Made by a program: the position numbers and the translations under genes. DNA of 64,000 nt from Plasmodium brasilianum (Eukaryota > Apicomplexa > Aconoidasida > Haemosporida > Plasmodiidae), in assembly GCF_023973825.1 (NCBI RefSeq), contig NC_090127.1, positions 964,001-1,028,000 of the forward strand, in the 5' to 3' direction. Position 1 is the first letter of the stretch. Every line of letters begins with the position of its first letter. The notes below the pieces were generated by a model. That model was not told where the DNA came from. It searched no databases and saw nothing but the letters and a program-made list of their open reading frames with translations. Below are positions 32,694-43,042 of this stretch, one piece after another.

Positions 32694-33959
32694 ATCTTTA
32701 CATACATACGTATTCTTAAATGATAAAAATAGGGAGATATATAAAGCTACATTACCGAACATAATTATATATGTGTAATTTCCTTTTTAAAAAATCTTTG
32801 TCAGATATCTGTTTTAAATTTTTATGTAGTTATCCTTTAAATTTATTTGCAAAAATAAAAAAAATAAAAAAAAAGTACAACTTTTTAAAAATGATATATA
32901 TATACACATACATTTTTACATATACACGTATGAATTTATATGCATTTTTTTTTTTTTTTTTTTTTTTTTTGGTATAAACATTTTTGCATTTCTGAAATAT
33001 TTTTTATAATTTTTTTTTATATTTTATTATAAAAAAAATGTAAGTGTTGAGTTCTAATTGTGTGCAGTTATTTTTATTTGAAAAAATATTGTAAAATTAA
33101 AAAGTTGAAAAAGAAAATTTTTTGTAATTTCTACTTCATATTGAAAACTTAACAGCTATAGTTTATTTCAATTATTTTTTTGATTCATAAAAAAAAAAAA
33201 AATTATATATATATGTATATACTATATTGCATATATCATATATATAATGTATGATATACATTATATAGTATACGCAGATTTGTACAAAAGTAAGAAAAAG
33301 TAAATAAATTAAATTAGAAAAATTTTGTAGTAAGCAAACTGTGAAAGCTAAAAATTGTTATATGTACATATATACATATGTTCATTTGTGTATTTACGCA
33401 TATATGTATAGAAATTATATAAATGTATATATATAATATTTAGTATAAACACTTAAGTATTTATGTATATATATATATATATATGATGTATGAGTTATTA
33501 GCAGGACACTTTTTAAATGACATTATATAATTTTGCATATTAAATTTATATTAAAAATACATGTTAACAAGATTCATTAGGTGAATCAGATGATAGGAAA
33601 AAAGTGATAATTAAATCATAAGAAACAAATTTTATAATGGTGTTAAAAAAAATGAAAAAATATAAATACATCATATTTATTTGTAAATCTTAATATTTAC
33701 CATTTTTACATAATACGTTGCTTCATGATAATATATTATTATTAAATACAACACTATTAATATACAGTAGCACAGATTTGTGTAAATTATAGAAAACAAT
33801 ATTATAATACAAAGTACTAATAAAGGAAGTTCGTCCATAGAGATTAGAAGTCTTTTTTTTTTTTCTTTTTTTTTTATTTGCATAATCATAGAATATATAT
33901 ATATATATATATATAACATTTGGATTTATTGCTATATATAACTAAAAAGTTTTATAAAA
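32694..33959. promoter_or_regulatory. Intergenic region upstream of Rab11a
   Basis: About 1.27 kb containing the SNARE 3' UTR and the Rab11a promoter. It has a poly(T) run of about 24 at 32947-32970, a long AT-rich inverted repeat at 33215-33273, and TA microsatellites at 33468-33485 and 33893-33914. No ORF of coding character. Confidence 0.5.
33215..33273. repeat. AT-rich inverted repeat able to form a hairpin
   Basis: The left arm (GTATATACTATATTGCATAT then ATCATA) pairs with the right arm (TATGATATACATTATATAGT then ATAC) with a few mismatches. The loop is short. It lies between two genes on the same strand, so a role in RNA 3' ends is conceivable; chance in AT-rich DNA is also possible. 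Confidence 0.5.
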
Positions 33960-35732
33960 ATGTCTATGAAGGAGGATTACTATGATTACCTCTTTAAAAG
34001 TAAGTTACATATATAAATATATGTGTACCTATGAGTATACGTATTTATGGATATCTGTACACTGATAATCATACATATGAGTATGTGTCCCATTCGCAGA
34101 CGTATTCGTAGGTGATGGACTAGTTTTGATATCATATTCATAGTTATTAATAAGTTGATATTATTTTTTGTCTTTCATTTTTTTTTTTCTATCTTGTATT
34201 ACGTAGTTGTTCTGATAGGAGATTCGGGAGTAGGGAAATCAAACTTACTTTCCAGGTATGTGTGTACATATATACATGAAGGGGGTTGTATGCTTATTTT
34301 TTTGCTATTCTAAGTAGACATATTTGTATAATTCATTTAAACCTAAAATGAGTATATCACAACCAAAATAAAACGTATTAGAAAATATCTAATTAAACAT
34401 TAGCATTACTTGCCACTAGAAAAAATAAAAAGAATTCATCATATAAAATGTGTGTGCAGATTAGATATCATATATTATTGTATTAGCGAATGCGTGTATA
34501 TGTGCGTATGTATATACATGTTTATATTACTATATAAGATTATTTTGAATTTTATTTAAAAAAGAAGGCAATTCTGTAGAATAGATTAACAATATTTAGA
34601 TGACATTCATATGTGCACATGCACATATATATATGTAATATTATTCATGATGTCCATTTTCCTTTTCCGGACTCCCTTTCGCCTGTAATTGCAGATTTAC
34701 AAGGGACGAATTTAATTTAGAAAGTAAAAGTACAATAGGCGTAGAATTTGCCACTAAAAGTATTCAGTTAAAAAATAATAAAATTATAAAAGCTCAAATT
34801 TGGGATACAGCAGGTCAAGAAAGATACAGAGCCATCACCTCCGCATATTATCGAGGGGCAGTTGGTGCATTATTAGTTTATGATATTACAAAAAAAAATT
34901 CCTTTGAAAATATTGAAAAGTGGTTAAAAGAATTAAGAGAAAATGCTGATTCCAATATTGTTATTTTATTAGTTGGTAATAAAAGTGACCTAAAACATTT
35001 ACGTGTAATAAATGATAATGATGCTACTCAATTTGCAAAGAAAGAAAAATTAGCTTTTATCGAAACTTCTGCTCTTGAAGCAACTAATGTGGAATTAGCG
35101 TTTCACCAGTTATTAAACGGTTAGCACGAGAACATGTACACACGTAAATGCGTGGTTGTTGTGTATTATGCATTCATGTATGTACATATGTTTGTTTGTA
35201 TGTGTGTTTGTTTATATGTATGTTTGTGCTTATGTATGTTTGTGCTTATGTATGTTTGTGCTTATGTATGTTTGTGCTTATGTATGTTTGTGCTTATGTA
35301 TGTTTGTTTATATGTATGTTTGTTTTTATATATGCTTGTACGCATGATAAATGTACATATATATTTGCCATATATGCTTTATCCCGACTTAACTTCTTAA
35401 AGTGCTTTTTAAAATAATTAGAGAAAATTGCACATATATAAATATATATACATCTTTGTTTTTTTTTCGCTTCTTAGAAATCTATAATGTCAAACAAAAA
35501 AAACAAGGCGCAAAAAATGAAGACAATTTATCGATACACCCTCGGGGAAAAAAAATAAATGTTTGAAGAAATAAAAAAAAATAAAATAATATACATTTTT
35601 AACAAAGCTTCATAGTAATATTTCTAAATAACAAATATTATTTGAAACTTGTTTTTTTATTTTTTTTTTCATTTCCAGGTTGACGATGATAATGACCAAA
35701 GTGAAGCAAAAAAGAAGTCGAAATGTTGTTGA
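33960..35732 (+). CDS. RAB11A: Rab11a small GTPase
   Basis: Five exons: 33960-33999, 34207-34255, 34695-35119, 35478-35560, 35679-35732. Phases agree and give 216 residues. All GTPase motifs are intact: GDSGVGKS (P-loop), switch I ending [30 protein letters not shown] (switch II), NKSDLKHLR and ETSALEATN. The C-terminus is KKKSKCC with two terminal cysteines for geranylgeranylation. The [20 protein letters not shown] block and NVELAF identify the Rab11 group rather than Rab5 or Rab1. Rab11a works in recycling-type traffic; in Plasmodium it is known from published work to act in glideosome/inner membrane complex assembly and cytokinesis. Intron 3 carries a 16-bp minisatellite. Confidence 0.96.
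35212..35325 (+). repeat. 16-bp minisatellite in Rab11a intron 3
   Basis: About seven copies of TATGTATGTTTGTGCT, the last two degenerate. Because 16 is not a multiple of three, all three plus frames stay open and give meaningless repeated ORFs with Cys, Val and Tyr. The array lies inside the 358-base intron 35120-35477. Confidence 0.9.
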
Positions 35733-37221
35733 TATTCTTACAAATTATCTTTTTTTCTTTTTTTTTTTAAATTCAACCAAAAAAAAATTATAGATACAAC
35801 ACTTTTTTTTTTTTTTTTTTTCTTTTTTTATTATATATTTGTTATTGTTATAAATTTTTTTATTATGAAACGTTTTTCATTTAATAATTTTTAGCTAATA
35901 TATAAAAACAGTATTATTAATTTAAATGTTTTAATATATTTTTTATTTAAAATTGCTGCCTCATAGTTTATTAGAATTTTGCTAAAAAAGGAATAACTAA
36001 AAGTAAAAAAAGTTAATAATTCAATTAAAGGGTAAAGAGTAATATACAAATATGTAATTATATATATATATATGAATATACATATATCTTTTTCATTTGT
36101 TCCATTTTTTTTTTTTTTTTTTTTAAGTACTATTACTTCCATGTTTTTTCAGCAAAACAAATAATGTTGAAAGAATATTCATTAAAAATTTACAAATAAT
36201 TCGTAAACCGTATGGTCTGACTAATTTTCCTGTTTACATTCTCAACAGGTTAAATAGCTCTTAGTTGGTGCATGTATATGGGTGTATTTATGTTTTACAC
36301 TTACGTATTTACATTTTTGTTTTCTTTTTATTTGTGTAATTTTTATTTCAATGTGCTTTTCCATCCATTGGAAAAGTTACGTGTAAAAATTGATTTTCTA
36401 TTAAGAAAAAGTATTTTAAATATTTTTTCACGCATGTATACATACAATATATATATAAATATATTATTTTTTTTTGTTGCGCGTACTTGTGCTTACATGC
36501 ATACGTCCATATACATGTATATTTACAACTGTTTATATTGTGTTATTTTATTTTTATTATATCTCTTTTTTGCATTTATTTTTATTTTTCTTCTAAAAAA
36601 ACATTCACTGTTCTTTTACAACTTTATTTTGAATAATAATTCAATTTAATCTTTCTCAAAAAGTTGTAAAGTAAAATATGGTTTTTCATGTATACGTTCT
36701 ATTTCCTTTTTTCGGCTAATTTGCACATTTTTTTGGAAAATTTATTAAAATATTTGTCAGACAGTACTAAAATATTTATTATATATATTTATCTCACAAT
36801 TATCAGATTTTTATTGGGTACATTTATAGTCGCTTTTTAACAAAATATTCGTTAGTTAAAAGTCACAATGGTTTAATTCCTTAATTGCAAATTTGTTTAT
36901 TTGCCCATTTGTTTATTTGCCCATTTGTTTATTTGCCCATTTATTTATTCGCTTATATATTCACTCGTAATTATTTTTTCCATTTTTAAGTTAATTTATT
37001 TTTCTCACCTTTCTGATCAAAATTTTATAACGGATATTTTGAAAAAATCACATTCAAGACATATAAAACAATGTATTATTAAGATTTGTTTTTCACTTGT
37101 TTTTATGGATAGACAATACCCCAGCTGACAATAAAATAATAAAGTATATAAAAATCGTTTGTATCACTTAAATATACTAATTTCTTTACTTTTTAAATAT
37201 TATAAAGAGGAAAAAAAAAAA
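35733..37221. promoter_or_regulatory. Intergenic region upstream of the PH/coiled-coil gene
   Basis: About 1.5 kb. Contains poly(T) runs at 35802-35822 and 36108-36124, TA microsatellite at 36060-36072, and a 16-base repeat at 36890-36950. Minus ORF 35891-36142 and plus ORF 36272-36649 are low-complexity and rejected. Confidence 0.5.
36890..36950. repeat. 16-bp tandem repeat (TTTGTTTATTTGCCCA)
   Basis: Three full copies and one degenerate copy of TTTGTTTATTTGCCCA lie about 280 bases upstream of the start codon of the next gene. Each copy has a CCC core unusual for this AT-rich DNA. Confidence 0.85.
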
Positions 37222-40200
37222 ATGGAAGAAAGGAATGTTCTCGAATATGCAGAAGTTATAATTGACAGACAAAGGGACAAGATTAATGAGTTGGAAAAAA
37301 AGTTACTAGAATTAAGAAGTAGTAGTGAAGAGTTACAAAAAAATGCTTTGAAAAATGATGAAGAAAATAAAACATTGAGGTTGGAATTAAATAGAAAAAA
37401 TGAGAATGATATGCTTTTAAGCATGCAAATGAATAAAGGAAATGAATTTCTTCAAAAAATTAGTGTATTAGAAAAACAACTACTTAAAAGAGATACACTT
37501 TTAGAAGAACTAAATAATTTACTAAAAAAAAGGAAATATGAATATGAAATATTATTACAGGAAAAAGAAAATCTTATAAACACAATTAATACGCTAAGGA
37601 TTGATATATGTAAAAGTAAAAAGGATGAAAACTTAAAACAACAGGAATTTTTACATAATGAAAAAGAAAATGAAAAACTCTTAAATTTATATAAAAATAA
37701 TAACGAAGAATTGAACATAACCAAAAGATGTTTAATACAAATTGAGAGTGAATTGCATATGTATAAAAAACAAAACGAACAACAAAAAATTGAAATTCAA
37801 AAATTGTACAAAATAATTAGTTGTATGAATAAAGAAAGAATACTAACACCTCCAGTAATATTAGCATTACAAAATGATTATGGAAAAAAATTAAAAAATA
37901 AAAGTATAAATGAACATGTTCAACTAAAAGCTATTCAAGATTCTTCACCAAGTATTATTACCAATAAGGAAAATAAGTTAACCACATTAAAGCAAATGAA
38001 TAATGAAAAAAACACACAAGAAAAATTAGCATACAGTGAAAACTTATTAAAATTAAACCTAATGCAATCAGAAGAGCAAAAAGATTTATTTAATAAAATA
38101 GTAGAAATGTTGAATAGAATAAAAGATACAAAAACTATCGATAACAAAGTTGATTTTTTTTTTTCATCCAATGTTTTACATTATTTTCGAAGAAATACAG
38201 CAGGTAAATTGACATCTCCGAATAATTCGTCAATAAATAATTCAGATGGTTCAACAACCGAATCGGAAGATGGATTAGATCAATTTTCCAACGTTAGTTC
38301 CTATATAGATTCTAAAAAACAGATGTACAAAAAAAAGACAAGGAAAAAAAAGGAGAAAAAAACAAGAAAAAAAAAAAAAAAAGAAAAAAAAAAAAAAATG
38401 AAAGATGACACAGTGCATATGTATTCATCAGCTAAGATAAATAAAATGGATAAAATTATAAAGAAAAAGTATGAGCAAAAAGGAAAATGTAGCATAACAG
38501 GTACGGATGACAACACATGTGACCATTATATGAGTACGGATAGCATAAGTACTGAGAGTGCGAACGTGAGTGATAACAGCATGAGGAATAGTAGCATGGA
38601 GAATAGCATCCTGAGGAATAATAGTGTGAGCAATAGTAGCGGAAGTTATGATTATTCTTCTGACTTTAATACAAGTAATGAAGAATTCAAATCCGAGGAT
38701 AGATCAAGAAGTGATACGGAAGAAACGGATAATGCCCATTTAAAGGATAAATATAGTTATAATAAGGGGGAAAAGTATAATTTGTTAAATTATGAAAATT
38801 ATAAAGAGAGATTTATAGGAGTCACAAATAAAGAAATTTTTATTTATAATAAAAAAAATGACGAAGAACCAATGTACATAATAAGATGTAAAAATTTAAA
38901 AAGAATAAAAATGTTATATAATAATCAAATATATGTTATTAAGCATACACCTTTTTATAATATTTCAGAAAAGCATTATTTTTTAATAAAAAACGATGAT
39001 AAATCTTTAAGGATATTTTATGCTTTGCAGTACGCCGGATTTATAAAGGAAAACAAGGATAAATTTATAGGAGATCAAGAAAATAAAAAAAATTATATGT
39101 TCAGACGAAATAATAATTATAATGATAATAAAATTCAAAATTTAAATAATCAATCTGAAAGGAATTCTTGTTATACAAAATTAAACTCTACCACACCAGA
39201 AGTAATGGTAAATATCTTTACCCCGAATGGAATAGATGAAAGCGGGAAAGACGTGCCTTATACATGCAATAATGTATTATTGAAAGGAGATCCAAAAAAT
39301 AATCATCTAATATTTATAAATTTTGAAAAAAAAAATTCTTTTATTAATTGTGAAAATTATTATAAGAAATATAAAAATAATAAATTCATCCTCTACTTTA
39401 ACAGTTTTAAAGATCAACATATTATAATACCTAAAACCAAAGACAGCGCAAATCTTTTACATGTTATTTTAAATAAGATGATCTGGAAAAATTCTAATCA
39501 TAATAAGGAAGTGTGTAACAAACCAATGCATTCTGATGGTGACATCAAAAGCTCTACTGCATCTTCATACACTTATGATAAATTTACAAAGAGAATAGAT
39601 AACTATAAAGATATCGAAGAAACACTTGAAAGGAGAGAACGAAAAGAAATAAAAGGAGTAAAGAAAAGAGGAATAAACAAAGGAAAAGAAGGTGAGCATG
39701 AGTATAAAAATGAGAGTTATCGAAAAAGTGAGAGTCAAAGAAAAAGAGAAATCGAAAGAGAAGGAAGCGCAAAAGAAAGTGTAAGAGAAAGCGCAAAAAA
39801 AAGTGTAAGAGAAAGCGCAAAAGAGAGTGTAAGAGAAAGCGCAAGAGAGAGTATAAGAGAAAGTGCAAGAGAGAGTATAAGAGAAAGCAAAGGAGGAAGC
39901 AGAGGAGGCAGCGAAGGAGAAAGCAAAGGAGGAAGCGAAGGAGGAAAAGAAAGTGATACGGGAAGAACAAAGAATGATACACCTTCACTTGGTAGCACTT
40001 CAAGTAAAAAGGGAGACACATTTTTGATAAAAGACAACGTTCTATATATATCTAAAGATGGTACCCCCTTTAAAAAAGATCAAGTAGATTTTAATGATTA
40101 TAATACTTTCAAATTTATGAATAAAAACTTGAAAATTTTGAAAGATGACTATCTTAATGAATTGACATTTGTCAAAAGTGAAGAAAATAAGGACGAAGAA

Positions 40201-41373
40201 ACATACATTTTTCAGTATCCTAAGAGAGAGAAATATAATCATTTAGTATCCAAATTAAATAATAATAATTTTGATGTAATAGAAAAAGATTTATACGATA
40301 AAATAAAAAAGGAAGATAAAAAAGATGAAGATGAAACAAAAATGATTGATAATAAATCAGAAACAAAAGATGAAGAAGAGGTAGGTAAAAAAGAAAAAGC
40401 AGATCAATTTATAAAAAATAATCAAGTTGTAGTTATTGAAAAGGGTGTTCTGTCTATTTATAAAGATTATGGTAATGAAAATTCTGTTCCAATAATGAGA
40501 TTTATATCTGATTCTTCTGATGTTCATGCAAACGAACAGAATGGAGAAATTAGTATAAAAGATAGTTCAAAGGATTCCAACGAAAAAATAGTTCTTGATT
40601 GCCTAAATAAAACAGAATTCCATAGATGGAAAAGCGCATTATGTTTCGGTGGATTTATAAAAGGTGAAAATATCAGTATCTCCTATATGAATTTAAAAAA
40701 ACATATATTTTCTATAAATTTATTTGATAATTTAAATATAAAAAGTTTAGTGCATGTTGAAGGTAAATTCATATATATCTACCCAAATAATAAAATTAAC
40801 AAGCCATTATTTTCATTTGACAAAGAAAAGATAGAATTGACTTTGTTTCCAGAATTAAGGAAAATACGAATTTATTTACAAAGAGAAACTATATATGAAC
40901 AGCGATATGATATAACAATTCCGTTAGCACGTGATTTTACCAGCATTAAAGAACAAATAGAAAAAAATAATTTTCATACATTAAGCAGCAAAAAAACGCA
41001 AAAAATTAAAAAACCATTCGTTTTATGCAAATCAAATATCATTGCTATACATAAAGATAAATATAAATTAAAACCAGAACTGATATTAGAAAAAAAAAAT
41101 TGTACTGTTTCATTTGATAAAAATAAACATATTATCACCTTCAAAATTAAAAATAAATTTGATACTGCTCGTGAAGATACAAAAACTATAACTTTAACCA
41201 ATGAAATTAATTTCAATAAATGGATGGTTACACTAAAATTGGCCTCATTTATACCAGGTTATAATTTTGAAGGAAATATCACTTTTCCTACCATTGCTTT
41301 TGGACATACTTGTCCTGAAGCAGCTAGCTTACTTAAGAAAAGAAGTTCACTCATGAATTTATTCAAAAAGTAA
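37222..41373 (+). CDS. Large coiled-coil protein with several PH-like domains
   Basis: A single-exon protein of about 1383 residues from the ATG at 37222 (MEERNVLEYAEVIIDRQ); the in-frame ATG at 37159 adds only AT-derived residues. Residues about 5-220 form a long coiled coil (ELEKKLLELRSSSEELQ). A Lys-rich patch and Ser/Asn linkers follow. At least four later segments look like PH domains, ending in the usual Trp helix: YKERFIGVTNKEIFIYNKK, then DTFLIKDNVLYISKDG, then VVVIEKGVLSIYKDYG with FHRWKSALCFGGFI, and finally FVLCKSNIIAIHKDK with NKWMVTLKLASFIPG. A repeat block (SVRESAKE type) separates the first from the second. PH arrays with a coiled coil suggest a membrane or cortical scaffold, for example of the inner membrane complex; this is inference. 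I cannot name the protein. Confidence 0.85.
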   Translation: MEERNVLEYAEVIIDRQRDKINELEKKLLELRSSSEELQKNALKNDEENKTLRLELNRKNENDMLLSMQMNKGNEFLQKISVLEKQLLKRDTLLEELNNLLKKRKYEYEILLQEKENLINTINTLRIDICKSKKDENLKQQEFLHNEKENEKLLNLYKNNNEELNITKRCLIQIESELHMYKKQNEQQKIEIQKLYKIISCMNKERILTPPVILALQNDYGKKLKNKSINEHVQLKAIQDSSPSIITNKENKLTTLKQMNNEKNTQEKLAYSENLLKLNLMQSEEQKDLFNKIVEMLNRIKDTKTIDNKVDFFFSSNVLHYFRRNTAGKLTSPNNSSINNSDGSTTESEDGLDQFSNVSSYIDSKKQMYKKKTRKKKEKKTRKKKKKEKKKKMKDDTVHMYSSAKINKMDKIIKKKYEQKGKCSITGTDDNTCDHYMSTDSISTESANVSDNSMRNSSMENSILRNNSVSNSSGSYDYSSDFNTSNEEFKSEDRSRSDTEETDNAHLKDKYSYNKGEKYNLLNYENYKERFIGVTNKEIFIYNKKNDEEPMYIIRCKNLKRIKMLYNNQIYVIKHTPFYNISEKHYFLIKNDDKSLRIFYALQYAGFIKENKDKFIGDQENKKNYMFRRNNNYNDNKIQNLNNQSERNSCYTKLNSTTPEVMVNIFTPNGIDESGKDVPYTCNNVLLKGDPKNNHLIFINFEKKNSFINCENYYKKYKNNKFILYFNSFKDQHIIIPKTKDSANLLHVILNKMIWKNSNHNKEVCNKPMHSDGDIKSSTASSYTYDKFTKRIDNYKDIEETLERRERKEIKGVKKRGINKGKEGEHEYKNESYRKSESQRKREIEREGSAKESVRESAKKSVRESAKESVRESARESIRESARESIRESKGGSRGGSEGESKGGSEGGKESDTGRTKNDTPSLGSTSSKKGDTFLIKDNVLYISKDGTPFKKDQVDFNDYNTFKFMNKNLKILKDDYLNELTFVKSEENKDEETYIFQYPKREKYNHLVSKLNNNNFDVIEKDLYDKIKKEDKKDEDETKMIDNKSETKDEEEVGKKEKADQFIKNNQVVVIEKGVLSIYKDYGNENSVPIMRFISDSSDVHANEQNGEISIKDSSKDSNEKIVLDCLNKTEFHRWKSALCFGGFIKGENISISYMNLKKHIFSINLFDNLNIKSLVHVEGKFIYIYPNNKINKPLFSFDKEKIELTLFPELRKIRIYLQRETIYEQRYDITIPLARDFTSIKEQIEKNNFHTLSSKKTQKIKKPFVLCKSNIIAIHKDKYKLKPELILEKKNCTVSFDKNKHIITFKIKNKFDTAREDTKTITLTNEINFNKWMVTLKLASFIPGYNFEGNITFPTIAFGHTCPEAASLLKKRSSLMNLFKK
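38311..38405 (+). repeat. Lysine-rich tract in the PH/coiled-coil protein
   Basis: Near-pure Lys with scattered Arg, Glu and Thr (YKKKTRKKKEKKTRKKKKK and on). Encoded by A-rich DNA with long poly(A) runs, it lies between the coiled coil and the first PH-like domain. It could bind acidic lipids or act as a nuclear signal. Confidence 0.8.
39765..39950 (+). repeat. 24-bp coding tandem repeat (ESVRESAK) and GGSEG tail
   Basis: About six copies of a 24-base unit encode eight-residue repeats ESVRESAK/ESIRESAR, followed by a Gly/Ser/Glu-rich stretch (GGSRGGSEGESKGG). The repeat has alternating Glu and Arg and may form a charged helix. It sits between PH-like domains. Confidence 0.88.
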
Positions 41374-43042
41374 AAAAAAAGGAAAAAGAAAAAAGAAATA
41401 AAGGCTAACTGGGTGAGCTACATATGAGTAATAATAAGAAGAGGATATTTTATAAAAAAGAACAATTAAAATACTTATTAATATGTAGTTATGAAAACGA
41501 AGACACATATGTATTAAAAAGAAAATATATAATATTCCCTCTTTACGCTGAAAAATTTTTAGCTATTTGACTATTAGCTATATTTGCATAATTTTTGAAC
41601 GTGTACCAAAGATTTTTAGTACATCAAAGGGAATAATATAATTATCATTGATATATTAAAATCATATGCATGGTGTTATATGTTCATCAACACGAAAGTT
41701 ATAGTAACATTTATTTAATGGTTCAATAATAAAAAAAAAAAAAACAAAAATCATAATCAAAAATTTCATATTTATACTGTTTTGAATTACCATTCCAAAT
41801 GTAATTTTTTGAATGTTAATTGGAAATATGAAGTTTTAAAAGAATATAAAAGGAGATATAAGGACAAAAAGATGTATTAGAGTGATCCATGATGAAATAT
41901 TTTTATTATGATGAATAAATATGTAGTTACATTTTTATTAATTTTATTTATTTTTAAACATATGTTTGTTTTCTTAAACAACTATTAAATGAATTTATTG
42001 ATTTATATAACTTAGTTTTTACTTCTTAAATATTGATATAGCGTATTTATGAAAAGGAAAAACTAATACATGAAAATTTATATATGTTTTTTTTTTAATG
42101 TTTCTTTATTTTTCCCTTTTGTTTTATTTCTCTAAGAACTTTTGTAATGTACATGAATGTATGTTCCATACATATACTATTTAAAATCATTAACTTTTTT
42201 TTGTTTTATTATATTTTTCCTGTTTTTGTGTGTTATTCGTTAAATTTTACATTTACCAACCATTACACTTGTACATATTAGCAACATGATATTTTAAGAA
42301 TTTGAACAATGCTAAACGTCTTTCTTAATTTTAAACTTCCTTTTTTCAGTTATCTTTTATTTTCATCGTATCAATAAAATAATTTAAATATTTTATAAGC
42401 AAAATATAACGTTTTCAAACAACAAATTGCTAAATTGCATTTGTTTTTCCCTATTTAATATTTTATTTTTATTTTTTATTTTTTTGTTGTATGTGTGTAT
42501 GCATAGATGTTTGTAATAGTAAAAGTGCTAATTTTATTTTCATAACTGAATTTTAAAATTCTATGTAAAACAATGTTTTTTTATTTTATTTTATTTTTAA
42601 TTTTACTCTAATTTTTTTTTTTTTTTCCTTATAAAGAAGAGCATTGGACATATATACTCATTAAAAGAAATACATTTCACTCATAAATTATTTTATAATA
42701 TTTCCTTTTTTTTCCGTATTTACAAAATAACAAATATGCGAGCATGTAGTAAAGAAAAATGAATGTAATAATAGATTAAGATTTCCGTATAAAATTAAAA
42801 CATTATTTTTGTTTCGAAATTTTTTCTTTAAAAAATATATGGAAAATATACTGTAAATTTCATGTGATACATATTAAAACAAAAAAAAATTTAACCATAT
42901 TTTTTACTTCAAAAAATGACACAGAACCTTATTATTCGAATAAATGTAATTTTACATGCATATGATATACACATACTCATATATATATACATATACAAAT
43001 ATACATTGCATTACTGATGCGCATATTACCTAAAATTTTTTC
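41374..43042. promoter_or_regulatory. Intergenic region upstream of the OGDH E2 gene
   Basis: About 1.7 kb between two plus-strand genes. It shows poly(A) at 41732-41743, several poly(T) runs, for example at 42612-42625, and no tandem array. I find no ORF, RNA gene or clear motif in it; it presumably contains the 3' UTR of the PH gene and the E2 promoter. Confidence 0.5.

Noticed and set aside
35134..35417. Three overlapping ORFs with [15 protein letters not shown] repeats
   Set aside because: Translations of a 16-bp minisatellite in intron 3 of Rab11a.
39584..40037. Minus-strand ORFs rich in LLRFLLHFLLR opposite the PH gene
   Set aside because: Antisense shadows of the ESVRESAK repeat block.
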